From Glebionis coronaria (Eukaryota; Streptophyta; Magnoliopsida; Asterales; Asteraceae), in NCBI GenBank assembly GCA_025667525.1, contig CM046882.1, positions 211,280,592 to 211,344,591 on the forward strand: a stretch of DNA of 64,000 nt, given 5' to 3'. A program made the position numbers and the translations under genes. The notes beneath the pieces are model-generated. The model had not been told where the DNA came from. It saw only the letters and a program-made list of their open reading frames with translations, and made no database searches. How positions within the stretch are numbered: position 1 is the stretch's first letter; each line of letters begins with the position of its first letter. Of this stretch, positions 11,823 through 23,109 are shown one piece after another.

Positions 11823-12181
11823 AATTTTAAAAATCCAAAAAAATATAAAATCAATAAAAACAAAAAAAATATTTTCTTATTTTATCTTCTTTTCTTTATT
11901 ACTATATATATTATTTAAAAAATTCTAAAATATTTTCATTCGACTTTATTTTTCTTTTAGCTATATATTATATATGATATATAGTTTTATATAGTATATT
12001 ATAATCTAATATTTTCTTTTTATTATTTTATTATTAAAAAAGAGAGTTTCAAAAATATTCTTCTTTATCTTCTATCGTGTTTAGTATTTTTCTCCTCACC
12101 CTCTTATCATTTAATTCTTATCTTCTACTTCTCATTCTTTCTATAATTCTTTTTCTCAACCCCTCTTATTTCTAATTCTTC
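11818..12181 (+). other. B leader, AT-rich
   Basis: Noncoding A/T-rich sequence leading to the ORF start. The last 60 bp (CTTTTTCTCAACCCCTCTTATTT) are nearly identical to the C leader before its start codon (16880-16915). Confidence 0.6.
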
Positions 12182-13679
12182 ATGGATTCATATGTCTATT
12201 GGGTAGGGTGTGGGAGACCATTGTATGGTTTTCAATCATGTCAATGGTGTTCATGTGCGGAAGAGATTTCCACAATTCACAATTTGGATATTGTCCATCG
12301 TGCAATTCTATCAATTCGTACTTCACCTCTAATGAAAGTATCCCCCCTCTTTCATATATGGGGATACTTATCCGCAAAATGTGCCGGGTTTTTCTCAATA
12401 CCCATGTTGCATCAATTGTGGGGGATCTCACAATACTTTTTCTTGTCAACCGATGAATAATTATTATTCAAGTTCGTGCTATAATTCCGGTTTTCATAAT
12501 TTTGAGCCCCCACATTACACCCTCGATCATCAACCTTCTTTCAGCCTAAGTGATGAAGAACGAGTCCTTCTTTTTACACTTCGTGACGGTTTAATTCGAC
12601 TAAGTGAAACATTGGACGAGCAACAGTGACAAGAGCAAGTATCTAGTCTTAGTGCTTATACCTCTACGCCTCGTGTGAATCATTATTGTTATGATGATGA
12701 CGAGGATAATATTTACGATCTCAATCCATCATGTGATTCTACCACTCCTACTCTCGATTCTTCCACTACGGAGACCTATGCCTCTCTCATCATAGGGGAT
12801 GAGGGTCTTATCACTATTCCTTGTGTTGAGATTCTCATTCCAATCTAATGTGAGCCTACGGTTGCTTCTGATAGTGACGATGAGTGTTTATCTCTTTCTT
12901 GTGATGATATCCCTCCCACCGACATCTTAGGAGATGATTCTTTGGCTTTCTCTAATCCTCTTTTTGATCTCGATGATGATTTTACTTCTAGTGATGACGT
13001 GTCACTATCCGATGAAGACGTTCTGAAGGAAAATTTCAATATTTATTTGAACCCTTTATTTGATTTTGATGACGCCTACATATCTAGTGAGGTGAATCCT
13101 CTCTTTGAAGAGGGAATTAAGGACATTGACAACTCCGACTCTCTTGCTGTTGATGAGCATTCTTTGTTAGCCATGCCACCTCCCATCGTAGAGGAGGTGG
13201 AGAGATTCGAACCTACCTTTCGTTTGATTCGGTCTGGAGAGGTGACGCGGGTGGTAGATATTTCTTTTGATATTTCTCATATTATGTTGCCACCCCGTCC
13301 TACCGCGTGCACACCCAAGCGGGTGATGTATGGCTTTTACTCGCCTTATTTTGATATTGGGAAATCAGGATGAGTGTTTTGATCCTGGAGGAGACGTTGA
13401 TGTTGCTACACTTGTGATGTTTTACCGGTTACCCCATCGACTCTTGCTTTGAGTTTCTATCAAGTATCCTCGGCTGACACTTTGATATATTTTTCTCCAA
13501 CCCTCTCGCCCTTGGCGAAGACGAGTATTCTTAAGGATTGCCTTTATACCTATTTCTCGTATGTTATAAGAATCCTTCTGCTTTTCTTGACTTATACTGT
13601 GGATTCTTCTTCTTTATTCTCATCCGGTAATGAGGATACGATTTTTGACCCTGGCATATCTTCTTTGAGCCAGTGGTGA
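12182..13679 (+). pseudogene. Broken acidic zinc-knuckle/FDPGI ORF of B
   Basis: Collinear with the intact ORF of C from its first codons (start at 12182) to its end (FDPGI at about 13651-13665, stop 13677-13679). Frame changes occur before about 12380 and around 13360-13450; in-frame stops include TGA at 12627 (C has CGA there) and TAA near 12846. Still visible: CX2C motifs, the knuckle CINCGGSHNTFSC with QPMN after it, SSDDVSLSDEDV, paired NPLF motifs and FDPGI. It is the same gene family as C but decayed, and no longer encodes a full product. Confidence 0.85.
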
Positions 13680-13716
13680 TTCTCTTGCTCCCACATGGAC
13701 CATTTAATTCAGGTTC

Positions 13717-13773
13717 GAGTCAGGCTCGTGACTCGGTTAACAAAAACAAGCGCTTCTCGGGAGGCAACCCGAG
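13717..13773 (+). other. Post-ORF double hairpin of B
   Basis: H1: GAGTCA (13717-13722) / TGACTC (13729-13734). H2: CTCGGG (13756-13761), loop AGGCAA, CCCGAG (13768-13773). Both stems are perfect. Relative to A, H2 has T-to-C and A-to-G partners, preserving the pair. A GTGTAGGGG tract follows at 13806. Confidence 0.7.
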
Positions 13774-13910
13774 GATCTATCCTTTTTATTTATTTTCTAT
13801 CATAAGTGTAGGGGCGTGCTTCTCTCCATGTGTGCTTGGTGGTTTTTGTTTTTGTGTGGAGGGTTCCCTTTGATCGAGTAGACTTTCAGAGGGTTGATGT
13901 TGTTGTTCTC
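13774..13910 (+). other. B 3' region left of C, ending in target duplication TTCTC
   Basis: Noncoding. TTCTC at 13906-13910 is repeated at 23110-23114 on the far side of C. Confidence 0.8.
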
Positions 13911-16530
13911 TAATAAGTGTGTAAACACTTATCCTTTTGCCACTAAAATCAAGGAAAAAACAAGACCTAATCATGTGTTTAATATCGTAAAAGTCGGAAT
14001 TACGCGTGGTTTTGTGTTTTTGTGTTAAAATAGGTACAAATGATCAAAAGGAAAGAAAACACGGGATTTCACGGTCAAATGTTGAAGAAAAGTCAAGAAA
14101 GAGACGAAGACAAAGTCAAACGACCAATAGTGTGCCGAAGATCATGAAACCCGGCAAAATCGATACGATTTGAAAAATAGACCAAAATGCCTAAGATCAA
14201 GTCGTTTTATTCGGGGATTTAATTTTTACGAAGATTCCGGGCCTTGTGGGTCCCACTTTTGATTAATGGGCTCAAAAGCCCATTTGAGAGTTTATTCTAT
14301 CATCTTTTGGATCATGGCCCAAATCTATTAACAAAGGGACGGTTGGAAAGAATGCAATTGGGCCAAGCCCAATTACACTAAATAAAACGGGACATTGGAA
14401 CTTAAATACCTGGTCAAATGTTTATCCCACACATTTTTTCACCCCACACTTATTTTCTAACCACCAAATATCCCATCACTTTGTAAAAGTTTACCCAACC
14501 CAATCCCACACGTGTACACAGTCAACTCATTATCACCCCACTTTTATAAAACGTCCATTTTTTACCTACACCTCACTTTTGTCATTCGATATAAACAAAA
14601 AATCCACCCTCACCTTTTCTCTCCCACCAACGCAGCCACCAAACATCTTTTACCCCAAACCCTAAATTAACCTAAGTCAAGAATTACCCTCAAATATTTG
14701 GGGCTTTCATTTAATCCGTGTGATTCACACGAATCCATTTAAAACCCCCATGAATATCGGAGCAATCACAAAGTGGTCCTATCTTTAAATCCACCGTGGC
14801 AATCCGAGTGAAAAAAAGCTCAAGATAAATGTCATCCGTTTGATTAAGTAAAGAAGGAAAGAGAAGAGATTGAACGATCAAGATTTTACTCCGTGGGCAC
14901 CAAGGAAAATGGTTTTAGGGTTTTCCTATAAAAACCCCTCATTCTGTAATGTTAGGGATAGCTTTTCATAATTTAATTTTCAGTTTTTTTTAATTAGGAG
15001 TAGATTTAAAATAGATTTTATTTTTCGCAAAAATAGAATAGGTTTATTGTAATTTTCAGTTAATGTAATGAATTTTGATTAATTAATGAAAGTGTTTTTT
15101 TTAATTTTTGTCTCGAATTAAATTTCTTGTTACTATTTAATCTTTAATCTTGAATCTGCGATTTATATTACTGTTCTTATTTATCATTGGCATTATTATT
15201 ATAAAAAAAAAAAATAATAATAATAATAATAATCTGTTCGAGAAGTGTTGTTTGGTTCGAGTCAATTGGAACGAAGATGGTGTTTTGGTTTCGGATCACT
15301 GAGGTGGCTCAGCGCCAGCCTACGGCGCAACGGATTCATCACCAGGTTCTTCCCTTTTTATTTTATTTTTATCAGTTTTAGTTTATTTGGATTCGGGTTA
15401 TGTTTATTTGGTAAATCTGCTCTCGTATGTGTTTTAATCTGCTTTTTAATCTACATGTTTAAGTTTCAGTCTGATTTGATTAGTAAAAGTACTGTTTTAG
15501 ATCTGCTAGTATGTGGGTAATTTTGATATCTGCTTATTTTCGTTTGTTACTGATTAAGATTTTTTTTGTTACTGCTTTTTCTGTTTAATATTTTGTTTGA
15601 GTTTGCTTATTGAGATTAATATTGAATTTGATATCTGCCAGTTAAGTACCTTTTTTATCTGCTTAATTTTCGTTTTATAGAATCTGCTTATTGCTTAAGT
15701 TGGCCTTTTGCTTATTTCGTTTCTGCTTATTGTGTGGGTTTTGTCGTTTTACTGATTAGTCTTCTGTTTGTCCAAAATCTAAAAAAAAAAAAAAAAAAAA
15801 TAATAATAATAATAATAAGCGTACCTTGTCATTGCTGGGGTTCGATCCCCAGTCCTCTCGCTCCACTGTCCTGCGCTCCAACCACTTGATCTATCACTCT
15901 TTTTGAGTTTAGTTTGGCATAATTAGATTAATATAGGGTTTATTTTTTATGGCATTTTTATTAATTAGATTTAATTAAGTTTTAAGTTTTAATTAAAAAG
16001 TATTTAAATAGTTTATTATTTAAATTCAGTTTTTTTTTAAAATATAAAAAGATAAAAAAATATATAGTTTTAATTTTTAATTACCTTTAAATTTAGTTTA
16101 AATCTTATTAGATTTAAATTTAGTTTAATTAGAGTTTTTAGTTTATTTAAAATTAAGATAAAAGTTTTAATTAAGTTTTATTTTAATCTATCTTTCTTTT
16201 ATGTCATTAAATTTAGTTTAGAATTTCTTTAGATTAAAATTAAAAAGTTTTTAGTTTAAAATTAATTAGGTTTTAGTTTTATTTTCAAAATAGATTTTAT
16301 TTAAAAGTCATTATTTTCAAAATAGGTTTTAGTTTTATATTTTCAATTAGTTTTAAAATAGATTTATTTAAATTAGATTTTAATATTAAATAGTTTTAAT
16401 TAGTTAAAAATTATCAAAAATAGATTTTACCAAAAACAAATCAAGTCGATACGTTAAATTGAAAATCAATTCGAGTGAGTCGAGGAACGATAAATAGAAT
16501 ATAAAAAGGGGTAACAAAATCTCAGTTTCA
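13911..16530 (+). repeat. 5' LTR of C
   Basis: 2,620 bp. The first bases form an 8-bp hairpin ATAAGTGT / ACACTTAT with a GTAA loop (13913-13932). Two runs of A followed by (TAA)n occur at about 15203-15233 and 15781-15818. A GCGCC/GGCGC inverted repeat lies near 15311. A tRNA T-arm-like CTGGGG-TTCGATC-CCCAG lies at 15836-15853. Positions 15900-16440 are low-complexity TTTAGTTTTAATTA sequence. No gene. Confidence 0.95.
14926..14957 (+). promoter_or_regulatory. TATA box and adjoining hairpin in the C LTR
   Basis: CTATAAAAA (14926-14934) is followed by CCCT-CATT-CTGT-AATG-TT-AGGG, an 8-bp stem with a 2-base bulge. The same is present in the 3' LTR from 21484. E and G also have an inverted repeat directly after the TATA box. 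Confidence 0.55.
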
Positions 16531-16533
16531 AAA

Positions 16534-16548
16534 TGGCGCCGCTGCCGC
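16534..16548 (+). promoter_or_regulatory. Primer binding site of C (tRNA-Asp type)
   Basis: TGGCGCCGCTGCCGC starts three bases after the LTR end. Same core as B, D and E. Confidence 0.8.
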
Positions 16549-16922
16549 TTCGCTCGTACGATTGACGATTTTTCGTGACGACGTTTGGATTTTGGGATCC
16601 GTTCATTCTTTGAACGTTACGTTTCTTGTACACAAAATCAAAAACACAAAAAAATAAAAAATTTAAAGATACAAAAAAATTAAAAAATCACAAAAGCAAT
16701 TTCTTTCCTAAGAATTGCACCAAAAAAATTAAAAAATCCAAAAGTAATACTTTTTCCTAAAAGTATTACACCAAAAACATTACGTATTAGTGATAATTTT
16801 TAGTTCGATTTCTTTCTATTTTTCTTGTATATATATATTTTTCTAAAAAAATACAAAAATATTCTTCTTATCCTCTATTGTGTTTAATTCTTTTTCTCAA
16901 CCCCTCTTATTTTTAATTTTTC
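16549..16922 (+). other. C leader
   Basis: A-rich noncoding leader of about 370 nt with repeated 'aaaaaattaaaaaatc' blocks (near 16650-16760). The end is shared with B. No splice acceptor is apparent. Confidence 0.6.
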
Positions 16923-18479
16923 ATGGATTCGTCTTGCGTTCGGTGTGGGAGACCATGGCATGGTTTTCAAACATGTCAATGGTGTATTTGTGAGCGGTGT
17001 GGTTTTGATATCGACAATACACAATTTGGATTTTGTCCATTTTGTAATTCAACGAATTCGTACTTCTCCTCTTTCAATACTTTCTCCCCACCTCCCGTCT
17101 ATGACCATCCCTATCCGCAACATGAACCGGGTTTTTCTCAATACCCGTGTTGCAATCATTGTGGGGGCCCTCACGATACTTCTTATTGTCAACCGATGAA
17201 TTATGAGCCACATCCGTGCTATAATTCCGGTTTTCAAAATTTTGAATCCCCACATCCCACCATCAATCATCAATCCTCTCAGAGAATTCAACAAATCAAT
17301 GCTTTGAATGACGAAAGAAAAGCCCTTCTTTGGGAACTTCATGACGGCTTAATTCGACTGACCGAGACTTTGGAGGAGCAACAACGACAACGACAAGAGC
17401 AAGTATCTAATCTTAGTGATTATACTCCTCCTCTTGTGAGTTCTTACTATTATGATGATGATGACGACGAGAATACTATTTCATGGAATGATCTTTGTGC
17501 TCAATGTCCTAGTGCAATTGTAATTCCTTCTCTCGACTTGCCGGCTCTCGAGCCTAAGGATTCTACCACTCCTATTCTCGATTCTTCCACTACGGAGCCC
17601 GATGCCTCTCTCATCATGGGGGATGAGGGTCTTATCACTATTCCTTGTGACGAGACTCTTATTCCGATCCAAAGTGAGCCTACGGTTGCTTCCGATAGTG
17701 ACGATGAGTGTGAATCTCTTTCTATTGATGACTCATTACCTCCCACCGACATCTTGGGAAACGATTCTTTGGCTTTCTCTAATCCCATTTTTGATCTCGA
17801 TGATGATTTTACTTCTAGTGATGACGAGTCACTATCCGATGAAGACGTTCCGAAGGAAAATTTCAAGATTTATTCGAACCCTTTATTTGATTTTGATGAC
17901 GCCTACATCTCTAGTGACGTGAATCCTCTCTTTGAAGAGGGGATTGAGGACATTGATAGCTCCGACTCTATTGCTATTAATGAACATCCTTTGTTAGCCA
18001 CGCCACCTCCCATCGTAGAGGAGGTGGAGAGATTTGGCCCTACTTTCCGTTTGATTCGGTCTGGTGAGGTGACGCGGGTGGTAGATATGTCCTCTGATAT
18101 TTTTCATATTATGTTGCCACCCCGTCCTACCGTGTGGACACCCAAGCAAGTGATGTATCGCTTTTACTCTCCTCATTTCATACCGGGAAATGAGGATGAG
18201 TGCTTTGACCCGGGAGGTGACATTGACCATTCTTTGATTGATACCTTTACGGCTTTGCCGAATATTGACCATCCTATGTCTTTGGGGGATGACAATATTT
18301 CTCCTTTACCCACCCCACCTCCCGAGGATCAAGACTTCACTTACTTTTCTTATGTCGAGAGGACTTTTCTACCTTTTATGACTTATCCTCCTGCCTCTCA
18401 TTTATTATGTTCCTCCGGGACCGAGGATAAGATTTTTGATCCCGGTATAACATTCGAGGCTTCCCCATGGACCATTTAA
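16923..18479 (+). CDS. Acidic zinc-knuckle/FDPGI protein of element C
   Basis: Intact 518-residue ORF, the only gene of C. Residues 5-41 hold four CX2C pairs (5/8, 18/21, 23/26, 38/41), like a zinc-binding domain. Residues 77-89 are a CCHC knuckle (CNHCGGPHDTSYC, CX2CX3HX4C) followed by QPMN; Athila-type Gag in E has the same spacing (CEICGGSHSYIDC). A predicted coiled coil lies at about 118-160 (NALNDERKALLWELHDGL, then Gln/Arg-rich). The middle is Asp/Glu/Ser-rich with SSDDESLSDEDV and two NPLF motifs. The C-terminus has FDPGGDID, a YFSYVERTFLPF-type segment and IFDPGI. B and D carry decayed homologs; A has the acidic/FDPGI half after its protease. The start is chosen because leader and start are conserved in B. 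Role unknown: a Gag-like nucleic-acid-binding or packaging protein is an inference from the knuckle; no enzyme motif is visible. Confidence 0.88.
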   Translation: MDSSCVRCGRPWHGFQTCQWCICERCGFDIDNTQFGFCPFCNSTNSYFSSFNTFSPPPVYDHPYPQHEPGFSQYPCCNHCGGPHDTSYCQPMNYEPHPCYNSGFQNFESPHPTINHQSSQRIQQINALNDERKALLWELHDGLIRLTETLEEQQRQRQEQVSNLSDYTPPLVSSYYYDDDDDENTISWNDLCAQCPSAIVIPSLDLPALEPKDSTTPILDSSTTEPDASLIMGDEGLITIPCDETLIPIQSEPTVASDSDDECESLSIDDSLPPTDILGNDSLAFSNPIFDLDDDFTSSDDESLSDEDVPKENFKIYSNPLFDFDDAYISSDVNPLFEEGIEDIDSSDSIAINEHPLLATPPPIVEEVERFGPTFRLIRSGEVTRVVDMSSDIFHIMLPPRPTVWTPKQVMYRFYSPHFIPGNEDECFDPGGDIDHSLIDTFTALPNIDHPMSLGDDNISPLPTPPPEDQDFTYFSYVERTFLPFMTYPPASHLLCSSGTEDKIFDPGITFEASPWTI

Positions 18480-18488
18480 TTCGGGGTC

Positions 18489-18545
18489 GAGTCAGGCTCG
18501 TTACTCGGTTAACAAAAACAAGCGCTTCTCGGGAGGCAACCCGAT
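18489..18545 (+). other. Post-ORF double hairpin of C
   Basis: Begins 10 bases after the stop codon. H1: GAGT (18489-18492) / ACTC (18503-18506). H2: CTCGGG (18528-18533), loop AGGCAA, CCCGAT (18540-18545), five of six pairs. A GTGTAGGGG tract follows at 18590. Confidence 0.65.
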
Positions 18546-18810
18546 GATCTATCTTTTATCTTTTATCTTTTATCTATTTTCTACAATAAGTGTAGGGGGC
18601 CGTGTAGGTTGTTTGTTTTGTGTGTTGTGATTGTGTAGGTACATGTGCTTTGATGATCCACTTTTGGTACTTTTGACGTGACCCGTGTTCCCGTGTTACC
18701 CATGTACCCGGTTCCTTCGATAGGTTTTTGCTATTGTGATTCTATCTTAAAACGAATAAATGTAATCACTTTAGTTGTCCTTTCCTTAGCTCGATTTAAA
18801 CAACGCACTC

Positions 18811-18890
18811 AATGTCCTAAGTGTAGGGGAGTTTATTCTCCCACATGCTTAAACATTGAGGGAAATGTTTATCTTAAGTGTAGGGGGATT
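18811..18890 (+). other. GTGTAGGGG tracts flanking hairpin H3 in C
   Basis: Tracts at 18821 and 18878 flank GGGGAG/CTCCC and an H3 copy (ACATTG/AAATGT, 18852-18868) with its stem partly broken. Same order as in A and E. Confidence 0.6.
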
Positions 18891-20429
18891 TCTATCGAAA
18901 TTTTAGTGGGCTTTTCCATGAATTTGACCTCATTTTTTTGGAAAATTTTTAAAAAATTTTCAACGTTTTTCAAATTTTTGATCTATTTTGGCCTTGTAGT
19001 ATTTTTCTTTTCTTTGCATCATATTTATATTTTCTATTTTCAAGTAAAAATATATAAATAAATAAAATGGTTTTAATAAGTTTAGATATCTTTGATATAT
19101 TAGGCCCGTCGTGAATATTTTGACTCAACCCGAGTTTACTTATCTAAGTTTACTCTAGCTAGTATCCTTAACCATATGGACCTTAATTGGTTTATTAGGC
19201 TAAGCATCCACGAGTCTCATTCCTTGAGATTTTAAATTGTGGAGAACGAGAGATGATAGAGTTAATTATAAGTTCGGTATTCTTTCATTAACTTATGTGA
19301 GTTAGTTATAAGCTTTTTCTCCCATCACTTGTTAATAAATATATTTGTAATAAATAAGGTTGTACGATTTAAAAGGTTACTTAGCTTCTAGCACAAAATC
19401 GTTTAAAAGTTGCTCGGTATTAATTAGAGTTCATAGCCAAGGCATAACTTATTGAAACGGGACGCGAAGATTGGCTTATCCAAAAAGGCCCTAACAAGGC
19501 ATGAGGATACCCGAGTCCAAAAAGGCCCTAACAAGGCATGAGGATTCACTTTTTGCTAAAGATCCTAAGATGATGTGAAGATCATTAATCCAAATCAATA
19601 TGAAGGATCAAGACACACGACGAGAAGCAATTACTCCCCTAAAGATCATGGAGAAATCTATCCAAAAAGACCCTAACAAGGTATGAGGATAAATAGATCC
19701 AAGTCCGAAAGGAGGCGGATCGTTGTATATCAAAATCTTAAATAAAGAAGAGGATAAATGAAGAAGTCGTGGTCAACGTTTGAAGCATCTTTCACTCCTT
19801 ATGAAGATGTATACCAAAATGAAGAGAAGACCATAATTTCAAGATCGTCTCTCAAGATTTGAAGTTTGAAGTACAAGCCAAATATCGGTCCGAGAAAGGT
19901 CTCAAATCGTGAAACGAGTTATGCCAAGATATGAACTTTATGAGATTTCGAGAAGCCGTTTTAAAAGATTTTATCCTTTAGCTAAATATTGATTAAATCG
20001 TCCCACTTTATTTTCGGCCTTAATAAATTATCGAAATAAGTCAAAAATGCATCCTCGTGATCATTAAAGACAAAAATAAAATAAAAGAGATACACCGTAG
20101 GAATAAGGGGGTCTAAGTGAATAATTAAACCGCATGAGTAAGTGTTAGTTGTGCTAACTTATATTAACAATGATCTCGTTTTTAAGCTTAGTTTGGGGAA
20201 CGTGAAACTTGAGGGTGATTAATATTCATGACACCAAAGCCCTAATCTAAGTCTTAGATTTCTTTACGAGTTTCTTCCATCTAATAATTTCCAAGTTAAT
20301 AAAATAATCATTTAATTTTTGTTTCCTTTAAAGTTTTTATCTTTTCATCATAGTAATAATTGTATATTTTAAAAAAAGGCCAAAATGGATTAACTATGAG
20401 GAAAATGTAACTTATGCTCTAAAACTATG
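18891..20429 (+). other. C 3' untranslated region
   Basis: About 1.5 kb without a credible ORF. It contains three copies of (A)GGCCCTAACAAGGCATGAGGAT at about 19486, 19522 and 19668 (the third with two changes), spaced 36 and about 145 bp. The part near 19700-20170 aligns with the reverse complement of E's 27840-28290. Confidence 0.65.
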
Positions 20430-20469
20430 CATTGCATGGGGTCATTGCAATGGTCAAGTGTAGGGGATT
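20430..20469 (+). promoter_or_regulatory. Hairpin H4 and polypurine tract of C
   Basis: CATTGCA (20430-20436) / TGCAATG (20446-20452), then AAGTGTAGGGGATT (20456-20469) abutting the 3' LTR. Confidence 0.8.
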
Positions 20470-23109
20470 TAATAAGTGTGTAAACACTTATCCTTTTGCC
20501 ACTAAAATCAAGGAAAAAACAAGACCTAATCATGTGTTTAATATCGTAAAAGTCGGAATTACGCGTGGTTTTGTGTTTTTGTGTTAAAATAGGTACAAAT
20601 GATCAAAAGGAAAGAAAACACGGGATTTCACGGTCAAATGTTGAAGAAAAGTCAAGAAAGAGACGAAGACAAAGTCAAACGACCAATAGTGTGCCGAAGA
20701 TCATGAAACCCGGCAAAATCGATACGATTTGAAAAATAGACCAAAATGCCTAAGATCAAGTCGTTTTATTCGGGGAATTAATTTTTACGAAGATTCCGGG
20801 CCTTGTGGGTCCCACTTTTGATTAATGGGCTCAAAAGCCCATTTGAGAGTTTATTCTATCATCTTTTGGATCATGGCCCAAATCTATTAACAAAGGGACG
20901 GTTGGAAAGAATGCAATTGGGCCAAGCCCAATTACACTAAATAAAACGGGACATTGGAACTTAAATACCTGGTCAAATGTTTATCCCACACATTTTTTCA
21001 CCCCACACGTATTTTCCAACCACCAAATATCCCATCACTTTGTAAAAGTTTACCCAACCCAATCCCACACGTGTACACAGTCAACTCATTATCACCCCAC
21101 TTTTATAAAACGTCCATTTTTTACCTACACCTCACTTTTGTCATTCCATATAAACAAAAAATCCACCCTCACCTTTTCTCTCCCACCAACGCAGCCACCA
21201 AACATCTTTTACCCCAAACCCTAAATTAACCTAAGTCAAGAATTACCCTCAAATATTTGGGGCTTTCATTTAATCCGTGTGATTCACACGAATCCATTTA
21301 AAACCCCATGAATATCGGAGCAATCACAAAGTGGTCCTATCTTTAAATCCACCGTGGCAATCCGAGTGAAAAAAAGCTCAAGATAAATGTCATCCGTTTG
21401 ATTAAGTGAAGAAGGAAAGAGAAGAGATTGAACGATCAAGATTTTACTCCGTGGGCACCAAGGAAAATGGTTTTAGGGTTTTCCTATAAAAACCCCTCAT
21501 TCTGTAATGTTAGGGATAGCTTTTCATAATTTAATTTTCAGTTTTTTTTAATTAGGAGTAGATTTAAAATAGATTTTATTTTTCGCAAAAATAGAATAGG
21601 TTTATTGTAATTTTCAGTTAATGTAATGAATTTTGATTAATTAATGAAAGTGTTTTTTTAATTTTTGTCTCGAATTAAATTTCTTGTTACTATTTAATCT
21701 TTAATCTTGAATCTGCGATTTATATTACTGTTCTTATTTATCATTGGCATTATTATTATAAAAAAAAAATAAAAATAAAAAAAAATAAAAAATAAAAAAA
21801 TAATAATAATCTGTTCGAGAAGTGTTGTTTGGTTCGAGTCAATTGGAACGAAGATGGTGTTTTGGTTTCGGATCACTGAGGTGGCTCAGCGCCAGCCTTC
21901 GGCGCAACGGATTCATCACCAGGTTCTTCCCTTTTTATTTTATTTTTATCAGTTTTAGTTTATTTGGATTCGGGTTATGTTTATTTGGTAAATCTGCTCT
22001 CGTATGTGTTTTAATATGCTTTTTAATCTACATGTTTAAGTTTCAGTCTGATTTGATTAGTAAAAGTACTGTTTTAGATCTGCTAGTATGTGGGTAATTT
22101 TGATATCTGCTTATTTTCGTTTGTTACTGATTAAGATTTTTTTTGTTACTGCTTTTTCTGTTTAATATTTTGTTTGAGTTTGCTTATTGAGATTAATATT
22201 GAATTTGATATCTGCCAGTTAAGTACCTTTTTTATCTGCTTAATTTTCGTTTTATAGAATCTGCTTATTGCTTAAGTTGGCCTTTTGCTTATTTCGTTTC
22301 TGCTTATTGTGTGGGTTTTGTCGTTTTACTGATTAGTCTTCTGTTTGTCCAAAATCTAAAAAAAAAATAAAAAAAAATAAATAATAATAATAATAAGCGT
22401 AACTTGTCATTGCTGGGGTTCGATCCCCAGTCCTCTCGCTCCACTGTCCTGCGCTCCAACCACTTGATCTATCACTCTTTTTGAGTTTAGTTTGGCATAA
22501 TTAGATTAATATAGGGTTTATTTTTTATGGCATTTTTATTAATTAGATTTAATTAAGTTTTAAGTTTTAATTAAAAAGTATTTAAATAGTTTATTATTTA
22601 AATTCAGTTTTTTTTTTAAAATATAAAAAGATAAAAAAATATATAGTTTTAATTTTTAAATACCTTTAAATTTAGTTTAAATCTTATTAGATTTAAATTT
22701 AGTTTAATTAGAGTTTTTAGTTTATTTAAAATTAAGATAAAAGTTTTAATTAAGTTTTATTTTAATCTATCTTTCTTTTATGTCATTAAATTTAGTTTAG
22801 AATTTCTTTAGATTAAAATTAAAAAGTTTTTAGTTTAAAATTAATTAGGTTTTAGTTTTATTTTCAAAATAGATTTTATTTAAAAGTCATTATTTTCAAA
22901 ATAGGTTTTAGTTTTATATTTTCAATTAGTTTTAAAATAGATTTATTTAAATTAGATTTTAATATTAAATAGTTTTAATTAGTTAAAAATTATCAAAAAT
23001 AGATTTTACCAAAAACAAATCAAGTCGATACGTTAAATTGAAAATCAATTCGAGTGAGTCGAGGAACGATAAATAGAATATAAAAAGGGGTAACAAAATC
23101 TCAGTTTCA
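20470..23109 (+). repeat. 3' LTR of C
   Basis: 2,640 bp, nearly identical to 13911-16530; differences are mostly in the A/TAA runs (21761-21810, 22358-22395) and single bases. TATA box at 21484-21492. The T-arm-like stem is at about 22414-22431. Confidence 0.95.

Larger units (their letters stand above)
13911..23109 (+). mobile_element. Element C: young non-autonomous LTR retrotransposon with intact ORF
   Basis: Complete 9.2-kb element: 5' LTR 13911-16530, primer site 16534, one ORF 16923-18479, structured 3' region, polypurine tract 20456-20469, 3' LTR 20470-23109. Flanked by perfect 5-bp duplications TTCTC. LTR termini are TAATAAG...GTTTCA, so the start is TA rather than the usual TG. The LTRs differ by only scattered bases and by length in A/TAA runs, so insertion is recent. 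No RT, RNase H, integrase or protease is encoded; movement must have used enzymes in trans, probably from an Athila-like element such as E's lineage (inference from the shared primer site, 3' module and LTR start). Confidence 0.93.

Noticed and set aside
15825..15860. Possible tRNA gene in the C LTR
   Set aside because: Only the T-arm-like stem is present; no acceptor, D-arm or anticodon arm can be drawn at proper spacing.
15245..22097. A 91-codon ORF (MLFGSSQLERRW...) at 15245-15520 and again at 21822-22097
   Set aside because: It is in the two LTRs of one element; identity follows from LTR duplication, the C-terminal half is T-rich, and no domain is seen.
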